DNA of 35,554 bases, taken from the NCBI GenBank assembly GCA_033763635.1, contig JANRKG010000019.1, positions 1 to 35,554 of the forward strand, in the 5' to 3' direction. This DNA is from JANRKG01 sp033763635. Lineage in GTDB: Bacteria; Cyanobacteriota; Cyanobacteriia; GCF-001939115. The position numbers and the translations under genes were made by a program. The notes under the pieces are model-generated. The model was not told the origin of the DNA. It searched no databases and saw only the letters and a program-made list of their open reading frames with translations. Below are positions 23,220 through 31,336 of the stretch, piece after piece. How positions within the stretch are numbered: position 1 is the stretch's first letter; each line of letters opens with the position of its first letter.

Positions 23220-24407
23220 TTGTTCAAAGTATCTGGGAAATGGACGATCGCTTTGGCGGTCGTAGCGGGTCTGGCAACGGTTTTCGTCAGTGTGACGGCC
23301 TATCGCACGATGCAGCAGAGTAAGGCATCCCAGGCAGAAAACCCAACTCCTGCGGCTTCTCCTACGACCTCCCCTGATAATGCAGTCATCGCCTTAGGAC
23401 GGGTGGAACCCGAAGGCGAAGTGATTAAAGTGGGTCCACCTTCCACCCTGGGTTCTGCTCGGATCGCCCGGTTGCTCATTCAGGAAGGTGATCGGGTACA
23501 GGCAGGGCAGATCATTGCAGAGATGGACAGCTATAGCCGTTCCTATGCATCTGTCGTACAGGCAGAAGCCCAGGTGAAGGAAGCAGAGAGTCGATTGGCC
23601 CAGGTCAGAGCAGGAGCCAAACAAGGGGATATTGCAGCGCAACGGGCCGTTGTCACGCGGATTCAAGCTGAAACACGGGAAGAACTGGCAGCCCAGAATG
23701 CGACGATCGCCCGATTAGACTCCGAACTTCGAATTGCTCAGCGGGAGTACCAGCGCAATCAGACTCTTTTTGGGGAAGGGGCAATTTCTGCTTCCGCCCT
23801 GGATGCCCGGAGGTTGGAGCTAGAAACCTCAGAAGCCCGTCTGCGGGAAGCCAGGGCAGAGTCGCGGCGGATCACTGCCAGCGCTCAGGAGCAGTTGCGG
23901 CAGTCCCAGGCCACCCTTGCCAGCGTCTCCGAGGTGCGTCCGACCGACATTCAACAAGCCGAAGCTCAGGTCGCTGTCGCCCTTGCGAACTTGCAACGGG
24001 CACAGACTGAATTGAATGAAACCTCTGTTCGATCGCCAATCACCGGGCGTGTGCTGAAAGTCCATGCCAAAACCGGAGAGGTGGTCGGGACCGATGGCAT
24101 TGCGGAATTGGGTAAGACCGATCGCATGTTTGTCGTCGCAGAGGTCTATGAAACAGACATTGGACGGATTAAGAAAGGACAGTCTGCCCTGATCAGCGGG
24201 GCCGCCCTCGATAAACCACTCACTGGAACTGTCGAACGGGTTGCCCTTCAAATTCGCAAAAAAGATGTCTTAAATACTGACCCAGCAGCGGATGTAGATG
24301 CACGAGTGGTAGAGGTACGCATTCGGTTAGCAGATAGCCGTCCTGTTTCCGGTCTGACCAATCTTCAGGTCAATGTCAAAATTTTGCCGCGTCTCGATCG
24401 CTCCTGA
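23220..24407 (+). CDS. devB: periplasmic adaptor of a DevBCA-type exporter
   Basis: 395 residues, starting at TTG 23220 with GGAG about 10 nt upstream. Membrane-fusion (HlyD/DevB) protein: one N-terminal membrane segment (about 9-27), a Pro/Ser/Thr linker, and a split lipoyl/barrel region starting VIALGRVEPEGEVIKVG. Two long coiled-coil arms rich in Ala, Gln, Glu and Arg follow (about 110-265), then the second half with SPITGRVLKVHAKTGEVV and a beta-barrel. DevB links the inner-membrane DevCA to a TolC-type outer-membrane channel. In Anabaena DevBCA exports the heterocyst glycolipid, but many non-heterocystous cyanobacteria have paralogues with unknown cargo, so the cargo here is not known. 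First gene of devB-devC-devA; devC starts 25 nt downstream. Confidence 0.9.
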   Translation: MFKVSGKWTIALAVVAGLATVFVSVTAYRTMQQSKASQAENPTPAASPTTSPDNAVIALGRVEPEGEVIKVGPPSTLGSARIARLLIQEGDRVQAGQIIAEMDSYSRSYASVVQAEAQVKEAESRLAQVRAGAKQGDIAAQRAVVTRIQAETREELAAQNATIARLDSELRIAQREYQRNQTLFGEGAISASALDARRLELETSEARLREARAESRRITASAQEQLRQSQATLASVSEVRPTDIQQAEAQVAVALANLQRAQTELNETSVRSPITGRVLKVHAKTGEVVGTDGIAELGKTDRMFVVAEVYETDIGRIKKGQSALISGAALDKPLTGTVERVALQIRKKDVLNTDPAADVDARVVEVRIRLADSRPVSGLTNLQVNVKILPRLDRS

Positions 24408-24432
24408 TTCAGTCTAAGGTTCGCCCATTTCC

Positions 24433-25932
24433 ATGATGTTTTTTGCAATTCCTCTCGCATGGCTGCAACTGAAGCGTGAACGGGTCCGGCTCCTGGTCGC
24501 GATCGCCGGAATTTCCTTTGCGGTCATTCTGATGTTCATGCAATTGGGGTTCCGCGATGCCCTATTTGATAGCGCAGTGCGTTTCCATAGCAGTTTGCAG
24601 GGAGATATTTTTCTCCTGAATCCCAAATCGACGGCACTGATCGCCATGACCAACTTCTCCGATCGCCGTCTATACCAGGCTGCCAGCTATCCCGGTGTAG
24701 AGTCATTCAGCCCGATCTACCTGGACTTTGGTATCTGGACCAATCCTGCCCAAACCGATCGAAACACCCGCAGCATCTTAGTCATTGGGGTGAATCCAGA
24801 ACAACAAATTTTTGACATTTCCCAACTGGCAGACAATCCCCAGCGCTTAGAAGAAACCCAACGCTATCTAGACCAGATCACACTCTCGGATGTTCTATTA
24901 TTCGATCGCGAGTCTCGGCCTGAATTTGGGCAGATCGCCTGTTGGTTCCGTCTCCATGAACGAGCCAGGGGTAAGTCCTTCAGCGACCTGGAAATGGAAC
25001 AGATCACCAAGGATTGCGGAGTCAAAACGGTAGCCGATTTGGATTCTGTAGAGCAGGAATTCTTCGGGGCAGACGGGCCGAAAGTCCCTGTTACAACAGA
25101 AGTATCTAATCGCCGGGTGACAGTGGGAGGATTGTTTGCCCTGGGAGCCTCCTTCGGCGCAGATGGCAACGCCCTGACCAGCGACTTAAACTTCCTGCGG
25201 ATCTTCAGTAGACGACGCAAGGGCACGATCGATATTGGCTTGATCAAGTTAGAACCCAACGTTGATGTGAATCAGGTGTTAACCCAAATGCGCCCTCCGA
25301 CGGCTCCGATCGGCGAAGGCCCACTTTACCCGGTGCGGCAACTCATTCAACGATTCGGTGGACCTCCTGCCCCCGAAGCCCGTGCTTGCTTTGCCGATGC
25401 CACCGATCAGGAGAAACAAAACTGGCCCCGATGCCTTTGTCGGCTAACAGGCAATGCAGGCAATATCGGGGCTGGATACCTCCCGCCTGACGTGTGCGCC
25501 CTCTCGAAAACCGAGTTTGTAGCCTTTGAGAAATACTACTGGCAGACCAGTACCACGATCGGTTTTATTTTTGCCTTTGGCACCGCAATGGGCTTTATGG
25601 TTGGCACCATCATCGTTTATCAGATTCTTTACACCGATGTCACCGATCACCTGGCTGAATATGCCACGTTAAAAGCAATGGGCTACCGCAATCGTTATCT
25701 ACTGTCGGTTGTGTTTCAGGAAGCCCTGATTCTAGCGGTATTAGGGTTTATTCCGGGGGTTGTGATTTCTACCTTGCTCTACAACACGGTTCGCACTGCA
25801 ACAAAACTGCCCATTGCGATGGGACCCGGACGCGCCTTGATGATCCTCTTCTTAGCAATGTTGATGTGTGTCATTTCAGGGACGATCGCGGTGCGTAAAG
25901 TTCAGTCTGCCGATCCAGCGGAGATTTTCTAA
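24433..25932 (+). CDS. devC: DevC-type ABC permease with two extra insertions
   Basis: 499 residues; the DevC proteins I know are about 385-390. MacB/FtsX-like topology: an N-terminal membrane segment (about 19-38), a large periplasmic domain, and three C-terminal membrane segments. The conserved C-terminal part is intact (FEKYYWQTSTTIGFIFAFGT, EYATLKAMGYRN, RKVQSADPAEIF), as are SILVIGVNP and VGGLFALGASFGADGN. The extra length sits in two blocks of the periplasmic domain, about 169-211 and about 285-353. All six periplasmic cysteines (170, 195, 319, 334, 336, 355) lie in or next to these blocks; the only other Cys (479) is in a membrane segment. It works with DevA and DevB to export an unknown substrate. 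devA starts one nucleotide after the stop. Confidence 0.9.
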   Translation: MMFFAIPLAWLQLKRERVRLLVAIAGISFAVILMFMQLGFRDALFDSAVRFHSSLQGDIFLLNPKSTALIAMTNFSDRRLYQAASYPGVESFSPIYLDFGIWTNPAQTDRNTRSILVIGVNPEQQIFDISQLADNPQRLEETQRYLDQITLSDVLLFDRESRPEFGQIACWFRLHERARGKSFSDLEMEQITKDCGVKTVADLDSVEQEFFGADGPKVPVTTEVSNRRVTVGGLFALGASFGADGNALTSDLNFLRIFSRRRKGTIDIGLIKLEPNVDVNQVLTQMRPPTAPIGEGPLYPVRQLIQRFGGPPAPEARACFADATDQEKQNWPRCLCRLTGNAGNIGAGYLPPDVCALSKTEFVAFEKYYWQTSTTIGFIFAFGTAMGFMVGTIIVYQILYTDVTDHLAEYATLKAMGYRNRYLLSVVFQEALILAVLGFIPGVVISTLLYNTVRTATKLPIAMGPGRALMILFLAMLMCVISGTIAVRKVQSADPAEIF

Positions 25933-25933
25933 C

Positions 25934-26629
25934 ATGTCAGATATCCTCATCGACATTGATCACGTCAATCACTATTACGGAACAGGCCACCTTCGCAAAC
26001 AGATCTTGTTTGAGGTGACAGCCCAGATTCGATCCGGTGAAGTTGTGATTATGACGGGTCCTTCCGGGTCCGGGAAAACGACTTTACTCACCTTAATCGG
26101 AGCATTACGCTCCACCCAGGAAGGTAGTATGCGGGTGTTAGGGAACGAGTTACGGAAAGCTTCTCAGGAGTTGCTGGTGGAAGTGCGGCGCAATATTGGC
26201 TATATCTTCCAGGCCCACAACTTACTCAATTCCCTCACCGCTCGCCAGAATGTCCAAATGTCCCTGGAACTGCACAACCTTTCTTCCCAGGTGGCCCATC
26301 GCCGTGCGGCGGCAATGCTGGAAGCCGTTGGCTTGAAAGACCAAATTGACTATTATCCAGAGCAACTTTCAGGGGGACAGAAACAGCGGGTGGCGATCGC
26401 CCGTGCCCTGGTCAGCGAACCGAAAATCGTGCTAGCGGACGAACCCACTGCCGCCCTGGACAAGAAATCAGGACGGGATGTGGTGGAGGTGATGCGGCAG
26501 CTTGCCAAGCAACAGGGTTCGACCATTCTGCTCGTAACCCACGACAACCGAATTTTAGATGTGGCAGATCGCTTGATCAGCATGGAAGATGGCAGGCTTT
26601 CCTCGGTGCCGATGGGTGTTTCCGCCTGA
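25934..26629 (+). CDS. devA: DevA-type ABC exporter ATPase
   Basis: 231 residues from ATG 25934. The frame reaches back to 25868 inside devC, but this ATG gives the family start (SDILIDIDHVNHYYG) and follows the devC stop by one nucleotide. Walker A is GPSGSGKTT (42-50), the Q-loop is IFQAHNLLNS, the signature is LSGGQKQR, Walker B is IVLADEPTAALD and the switch His is in LLVTHDNR. It powers the DevC permease from the cytoplasmic side. As last gene of the operon it ends only 2 nt from the stop codon of the converging pcyA, so no room is left for a separate terminator. Confidence 0.95.
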   Translation: MSDILIDIDHVNHYYGTGHLRKQILFEVTAQIRSGEVVIMTGPSGSGKTTLLTLIGALRSTQEGSMRVLGNELRKASQELLVEVRRNIGYIFQAHNLLNSLTARQNVQMSLELHNLSSQVAHRRAAAMLEAVGLKDQIDYYPEQLSGGQKQRVAIARALVSEPKIVLADEPTAALDKKSGRDVVEVMRQLAKQQGSTILLVTHDNRILDVADRLISMEDGRLSSVPMGVSA

Positions 26630-26631
26630 GG

Positions 26632-26651
26632 TCAAACAGCATCAAACAGCA
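26632..26651. repeat. 10-bp tandem duplication at the pcyA 3' end
   Basis: TCAAACAGCA occurs twice in direct succession (26632-26641 and 26642-26651). The pcyA stop codon (TCA, 26632-26634 on the minus strand) falls in the outer copy. Confidence 0.9.
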
Positions 26652-27366
26652 TCGTGGTCATATAGTGTTCCGCCCACTCTGCCCCAAAAGCTTTCTCCAG
26701 AACCCGACGAGTCTTGTCATTTTGCTGCTGCTTCGTACAATAATACCGTTGTCCTGCTAAATTTTCTGCCACTTGCTCGGTAGAGAGGGATTGGGTGGCA
26801 ACGGCTTGTTGACAGTGAAGGGTGAGAAACTCAGAAACTCGCTTTAGAAATAGAGCTTCTTCCTCTGGGCTACCGGGGCGGATGAACAGGCAGAAGGGAG
26901 AAAAGATATCCCCCCAGTCTGGAAGGTCACGGGGTTGGGAAAATGACGATGCGGGAAGTGCCTGAAGGTGCGATTGATATCCCTCTGGCAAAGACCGATC
27001 GGATCGGGTGGGGGACAAATCCACGATCGCCGCACTAATTTGTCCGCGTCCGCCTACCAGGTCTGTGCCAAACATCGGCAGGGCATAGTTGGGGCGGGGA
27101 AACATGACACAGTGCAGAATATCGAGGGAAGTTCCCACCTTTGCTAATTCCAGGTGCAGTTTCCGGAATTGGGGGGTTTGGTAACAATGGTTTTCGATTG
27201 TCAGCTTTTCCCCTTCCAGCCGCCCTTCCACGTATCCCAATTCATCCGGCACCTGATAAGGAGATAGGTCCAGGCATTCATGCCAAATGGACTCAATCCG
27301 GTTTGCCAAATCCCGAATCAGGGGATGTTGCTGCTCACGAATCGAAACAGAAGAAGTGACTGCCAT
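26632..27366 (-). CDS. pcyA: phycocyanobilin:ferredoxin oxidoreductase
   Basis: 244 residues, usual length. It reduces biliverdin IX-alpha with four electrons from ferredoxin to phycocyanobilin, the chromophore of phycocyanin, allophycocyanin and cyanobacterial phytochromes. The family core is intact: ENHCYQTPQFRKLHLELAKVG (E73), LDILHCVMFPRP (H85) and FGTDLVGG (D102). These correspond to the catalytic Glu, His and Asp known as 76, 88 and 105 in the Synechocystis enzyme. The C-terminus NDKTRRVLEKAFGAEWAEHY is also typical. Cytoplasmic. The stop codon lies in a 10-bp tandem duplication (26632-26651). No good promoter is visible in the 628 nt upstream. Confidence 0.97.
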   Translation of the reverse strand: MAVTSSVSIREQQHPLIRDLANRIESIWHECLDLSPYQVPDELGYVEGRLEGEKLTIENHCYQTPQFRKLHLELAKVGTSLDILHCVMFPRPNYALPMFGTDLVGGRGQISAAIVDLSPTRSDRSLPEGYQSHLQALPASSFSQPRDLPDWGDIFSPFCLFIRPGSPEEEALFLKRVSEFLTLHCQQAVATQSLSTEQVAENLAGQRYYCTKQQQNDKTRRVLEKAFGAEWAEHYMTTMLFDAV

Positions 27367-28066
27367 ATTTTATTAAGATTCGGTTATAAAAGTGACAAAA
27401 AATGTAATATCTAGTCAAAGAACTTCATTGACTAATTCAGTCCAGCGAATACTGATTTTGCAGGTATTTTGCAAATCCGTAAGCTAGCATACAGTGCTTT
27501 GAATCATTCTTTTGCCCTATCTTTCTCAAAGCCTTTTTGCCTTAGCTTTATCAATCACTTTGGCTGTTTTCTCGTCTAAGCTTTATCAGGTGCTTGTTAT
27601 CGCCTTCAGGATCTAGTCAATTTTTACAGTTCTGCCCACTCTTTAAAGTCTTTGTTAGATCATCCCTTTTCAGGAATTTTATTTTCCTGCAACAAACTAT
27701 ACTCAGGAGTAACTGTTCTACGGGGATAGGGATAGGGAACATACAGCAAAATAACATCCCTGGGGATCGGGTTTCGACTTCACTCACCTCGCAAACGGTT
27801 TAGGGTTGAACGAAGCCACGATCGGGTGACTGGTACTTGATTAAGTACTTCATTAATTTGTAAATCCCTAAGTTATTTTATTACCTGCTTTGGGTTGCCT
27901 TTCCTCTATTTCGCTTGGCGACAATCCCTGCCTGTGATGAGTTTCTACACTTGCTTTTTGTTTTTGATCTTTTATATTCAGCGGTTCCCTGAACATGCTA
28001 GAAATTTCCGAACTTCTGACAACAAAAGGGGGAGCATCTACCAGAAAATCCGACAATTTTGGTAGA
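27367..28066. other. divergent intergenic region pcyA / Ser-Thr kinase
   Basis: About 630-700 nt, AT-rich, without a credible gene. A 69-codon frame at 27594-27803 has no Shine-Dalgarno or familiar content. AGCTTTATCA occurs twice (near 27544 and 27579), and there is a GGGATA-type run near 27723. I see no clear promoter or RNA gene. Part of it may code if the kinase starts at ATG 27995. Confidence 0.55.
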
Positions 28067-29488
28067 ATGATTTTCAACGATCGTTACGAAATATTACGAC
28101 AGTTGGCAAAACGAAGTCGGCGGATGACTCTGCTGGCCCGTGATCTGACGACTCAACAATGGGTTGTGCTAAAGCTGGTCTGCTTCAATTCTGAGTTAGA
28201 GGTGAATGAACTCAGAATGTTTGAACGGGAAATCCGGACGCTACATCATGTTTCCCATCCCGCGATTCCTGAACATCTGGACTGCTTTGAACTCTCGTTG
28301 CAGAATAGCCAAGCACTTGCTCTGGTTCAAACTTACATCCCTGGTAAATCTCTACAAAAATACTTACAGGCAGGGCGAATTTTTACCGAAGCAGAGGCGA
28401 AGCAAATTGCTCGTAAGTTGCTCGAAGTCTTAAATTACCTGCATCGGTTACAGCCACCCATCATTCACCGCGATCTCAAACCAGACAATATTTTGCTGGT
28501 CGAAGACCCCCAGGAGCCTTTAGGTCATATTTATTTGATTGATTTTGGGGCCGTCAGTGTTTCAGCATCCCAGGGAAGTTCTGGGGATACGTCCATTGGC
28601 ACCTATGGCTACATGCCTCCAGAGCAATTTGGGGGGCGGGCCGTTCCCGCATCAGACCTCTATGGATTGGGAATGACCCTCATTACCCTTTTGACAGGCA
28701 ACCATCCTGCCAAGCTGCCTCGCAAAAACTTGCGGGTTCAATTTGAGGAAGTCGTTACTCTGAGTCCCGCCTTTACCGATTGGTTGAAATGGCTCACTGA
28801 ACCGGGACTAGAACACCGTCTCACCTCTGCTCAGGAAGCCCTGGAAGCCCTCGATCGCAACCAACCCCGGTGCTTCAAGCCCTCCGTCACGTTTCGGAGA
28901 CCGATGGGGAGTCGGGTTACGCTTCACAAAGCGGCATCCTCTCTAGAAGTCTTCATCCCAGCAGCAAACACAGGCCGGATGGTGAAGGTTTGTGGAACGA
29001 TCGCTGGGATGTTCACCCTGAGTTCCTTAATGGCAACTCTCTGGGCCTTGCAGCGACCTTTTGCGACCAATGTGGTGGCAACCCTTCTAAGCCTACCCCT
29101 CTGGGCCATCAGCATCGGGCTTCTGGGATGTGTCCTCTTTACGATGTTTGGGCGCGTTCGGTTGAAGATTAATCAGCAGCAGATTACCCTTATCTACGAA
29201 TTTTTTAGTTGGAAGTTCAATCGATTCAAACCTGCCCCTGTTAAAACCGTTAGCAAACTCAAATACATCAAGCCATCGGGTGGGAACGAGGCCAAGATTC
29301 ATCCCCGTATCCTTCTGTTCGCCAAAACCCAGCGGTACGAATTAGGCAGCAATATTTTGTTTAACCTGGTGAATCGGTTGGGCCTGACCAACGATCCCAA
29401 AGGATTTGGAACCCTGACAGAAGCGGAACTAGATTGGCTGGCAAATGAACTGAGCCATTGGCTGGGATTGCCGATCGACCAAACCTAA
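28067..29488 (+). CDS. membrane Ser/Thr protein kinase
   Basis: 473 residues from ATG 28067; ATG 27995 would add 24 residues, and neither has a good Shine-Dalgarno. I favour 28067 because the kinase fold begins at once (FNDRYEILRQL). In numbering from 27995: likely ATP-Lys 60 (VVLKLV), catalytic loop HRDLKPDN with D160, metal Asp 184 in LIDFGAVS, and activation segment GTYGYMPPEQFGGRA. The glycine-rich loop is not recognisable (QLAKRSRRMTLLA). Two membrane segments follow (about 333-355 and 360-385), then a C-terminal domain of about 105 residues (RLKINQQQITLIYEFFSW to LGLP) that resembles tails I have seen on other cyanobacterial kinases. Kinase and tail should both face the cytoplasm. Substrates unknown. 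Confidence 0.87.
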   Translation: MIFNDRYEILRQLAKRSRRMTLLARDLTTQQWVVLKLVCFNSELEVNELRMFEREIRTLHHVSHPAIPEHLDCFELSLQNSQALALVQTYIPGKSLQKYLQAGRIFTEAEAKQIARKLLEVLNYLHRLQPPIIHRDLKPDNILLVEDPQEPLGHIYLIDFGAVSVSASQGSSGDTSIGTYGYMPPEQFGGRAVPASDLYGLGMTLITLLTGNHPAKLPRKNLRVQFEEVVTLSPAFTDWLKWLTEPGLEHRLTSAQEALEALDRNQPRCFKPSVTFRRPMGSRVTLHKAASSLEVFIPAANTGRMVKVCGTIAGMFTLSSLMATLWALQRPFATNVVATLLSLPLWAISIGLLGCVLFTMFGRVRLKINQQQITLIYEFFSWKFNRFKPAPVKTVSKLKYIKPSGGNEAKIHPRILLFAKTQRYELGSNILFNLVNRLGLTNDPKGFGTLTEAELDWLANELSHWLGLPIDQT

Positions 29489-29494
29489 CCCAAT

Positions 29495-29524
29495 GAAAGA
29501 AGAAGGCAGAAGAAAGAAGAGAAA
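29495..29524 (+). repeat. purine-rich AAGAAGGCAGA-type repeat
   Basis: A degenerate run of GAAAGAAG and AAGGCAG heptamers just after the kinase stop, similar to the run at 29831-29862 and complementary in style to the one at 7493-7515. Confidence 0.5.
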
Positions 29525-29654
29525 TACTCACAAAGTAGTCGTTTTAGCCTGTCCCGCTTCTATCCTCAATGGGGACGGCGATAGAGAAGAGCGATTCAGG
29601 TTGAAAATGCGGTAGGGTGTCAGATAGTTTCCAAACCAACGATCGGAGGTTTGC

Positions 29655-29810
29655 ATGTTCGGATTGGGTTGGCCCGAAGTCGCCATTATTGTTGCCCTTG
29701 CTGTGCTGATATTTGGCCCCAAGCGGATTCCTGAAGTTGGCAAAGCCCTGGGCAAAACGTTGAAGGGCTTTCAGGAAGAAGTACAAAAACCGGATGAGGG
29801 GAAAGATTGA
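29655..29810 (+). CDS. tatA: TatA/E-type twin-arginine translocase subunit, very short
   Basis: Only 51 residues, but the case is strong. GGAGG lies 5 nt before ATG 29655, and the protein has the full TatA layout: short polar N-terminus (MFGLGWPE), one membrane helix (VAIIVALAVLIF), the FGP hinge followed by KRIPEVGKALG, and an amphipathic helix (KTLKGFQEEVQK). The acidic tail after the helix is nearly absent; most TatA proteins are some 55-90 residues. It should oligomerise in the membrane to let folded Tat substrates through. TatC is not in the window, which is normal for cyanobacteria. It stands alone, between the kinase gene and the converging TPR gene. Confidence 0.92.
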   Translation: MFGLGWPEVAIIVALAVLIFGPKRIPEVGKALGKTLKGFQEEVQKPDEGKD

Positions 29811-29830
29811 GATCGCGATGCCTAGCGGTT

Positions 29831-29862
29831 AAGGCAAGGCAGAAGGCAGAGGAAAGAAGGGA
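29831..29862 (+). repeat. AAGGCA-type heptamer repeat
   Basis: AAGGCAAGGCAGAAGGCAGA followed by a purine-rich run, in the gap between the converging tatA and TPR genes. Confidence 0.6.
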
Positions 29863-29885
29863 AAGGACTGGTATCCCTTGTGTGT

Positions 29886-30800
29886 TTACCGGGATGAGGA
29901 TTGGGTTCGTTGCAACTGTTGTTCGGCGCGGTTCGCCCAAGCTGTGTTTCCCTGGCGAATATACAAATCTTTGGCATATTGCAAAACTTGACGGGCATCC
30001 GCCGGACGATTTAACCGCAAAAACGCCAGTCCTGCCCCATAATAGGCATTCGCATAGTTTGAGTTTGCCTCTGCCGATCGCCGGAAGGAAGCCAGCGCCC
30101 CCTCAAAATTACCCTGGTCAAAGAGTAGCGATCCCATGCTGTAATGGGCCTCTGCATATTTAGGATTGAGCTTGATGGATTCCTGAAGTGCTGCGGTCGC
30201 CTCGCGTAATTTTCCCTGGCGCTGGTACACATAACCGAGATGATAGTGGGCCTCAGGGGATTTCGGGGTTAACTCGATCGCCCGCTTAAATAAAGCCGCA
30301 GCCTGATCCCATCTCCCTTGTTGTTCATGCACCAATCCCAGATTGTAGTGGGCCAGGGCCAATTTGGGGTCCAGTTCGATCGCCCGTTGCAGATAGGCGA
30401 TCGCCTGGGGTAGGTTGTTTCCTTCCAATAAAGCGGCCCCCAGGTTAGCATAGGCCAGGGCAAATTCAGGATCGACCTGGGTTGCCTGGTAAAATGCGGT
30501 TGCAGCAGGTTGAAGTTGCCCCTGTTGCCGGAGGGTGAGTCCCAGATTGTAGTGAGCCGCCGCCATTTTCGGGTTTAATTGGCTGGCCCGCTGAAAAGCT
30601 GCCGTCGCTTCATTTACCTTGCCCTGTTGAATGTACTGAATCCCCTCGTTAAAGGCGGCTTCTGCTCCCTTCACGTCCTGGGCTAGCAGTTTTGGGGAGA
30701 AAGCCAGCACTGGAAGGATCACAAGGGGCAGCAGCCAACCCCAAAGAAACGAGCGGGCTTGCCGGATGGGTAGAGTCTGGAAAAGACGATCGCTCAACAC
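29886..30800 (-). CDS. exported TPR-repeat protein
   Basis: 304 residues from GTG 30800. After a basic N-terminus there is a signal peptide or anchor (FLWGWLLPLVILPVLAF, then SPKLLAQ at about 41). The remainder is a regular array of about seven 34-residue TPR units, with repeated AHYNLGLxxxQQGxxxxAxxxFxxAxxLxP patterns. This is a protein-binding scaffold, and no enzyme domain is attached. If the signal is cut, it is periplasmic; partners are unknown. It is the last gene of the minus-strand series, 43 nt after the MMADHC-like gene, so it is probably co-transcribed with the ribokinase cluster, though a functional link is not evident. Confidence 0.85.
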   Translation of the reverse strand: MLSDRLFQTLPIRQARSFLWGWLLPLVILPVLAFSPKLLAQDVKGAEAAFNEGIQYIQQGKVNEATAAFQRASQLNPKMAAAHYNLGLTLRQQGQLQPAATAFYQATQVDPEFALAYANLGAALLEGNNLPQAIAYLQRAIELDPKLALAHYNLGLVHEQQGRWDQAAALFKRAIELTPKSPEAHYHLGYVYQRQGKLREATAALQESIKLNPKYAEAHYSMGSLLFDQGNFEGALASFRRSAEANSNYANAYYGAGLAFLRLNRPADARQVLQYAKDLYIRQGNTAWANRAEQQLQRTQSSSR

Positions 30801-30843
30801 TTAATTTCCAATTCCAGGGTTGTTTTTGAGCCTCATATTAGCA

Positions 30844-31314
30844 TCATTGTCCAAATTGAAGTTGTGCCATCGTCACCACTGCCTCCATCACGATCGGGTG
30901 GGCCGATGACAACACCACGGAAGGATACACCGCAGTCTGCCAACAAGGATGTAACACCACCTCACACCCCCCACAATCCAGCGTCGGATAGCGTAGGACC
31001 GATCGCACGACAGCCACATCGTCCAGGGGGAGGGGGCCGCACCGTGAACGCAGGGGCAAGCCAGTGCGGGGGTCAAAAATTTCCGCGAGATGGTTCCATG
31101 CCTCCAGTTGCATCACGATGGGAAGAGCCAGATGAATGAAGTGACCGCGCAACTCATCTTTCCACGTCTCAGTGATATCATTTGTTTCCTGTAAAGGCAC
31201 TTCGCAGCGTTGCAATACCACCAGCACCGATCCCACTGGAAGGCACCAATCGGGAAGTAAGTGGGCAGAATGGGCCTGGATGAAAGGACTGGGACGGTGG
31301 ATGGAGCAGTGCAT
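30844..31314 (-). CDS. MMADHC-like (methylmalonic aciduria type D-like) protein
   Basis: 156 residues from ATG 31314. The frame runs up to 31404, but that would overlap ribokinase by 68 nt, while family members, as I recall them, start close to the SIHRPSPFIQAHSAHLLPDW found here. I recognise it as the cyanobacterial protein annotated as similar to MMADHC (CblD), the human partner of the cobalamin chaperone CblC. The core features are LAEIFDPRTGLPLRSRCGPLP, DDVAVVRSVLRYP, and WQTAVYPSVVLSSAHPIVME. It is Cys-rich (3, 24, 37, 92, 114, 117, 124), including DCGGC and a nearby HPCW. Whether it handles cobalamin in cyanobacteria is not known to me. It follows rbsK by 22 nt. Confidence 0.7.
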   Translation of the reverse strand: MHCSIHRPSPFIQAHSAHLLPDWCLPVGSVLVVLQRCEVPLQETNDITETWKDELRGHFIHLALPIVMQLEAWNHLAEIFDPRTGLPLRSRCGPLPLDDVAVVRSVLRYPTLDCGGCEVVLHPCWQTAVYPSVVLSSAHPIVMEAVVTMAQLQFGQ

Positions 31315-31336
31315 GGAGGGGAAGGCAGGGAGAAGA

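Noticed and set aside
27594..27803. 69-codon frame upstream of the Ser/Thr kinase
   Set aside because: No Shine-Dalgarno, no recognisable content and AT-rich non-coding surroundings.
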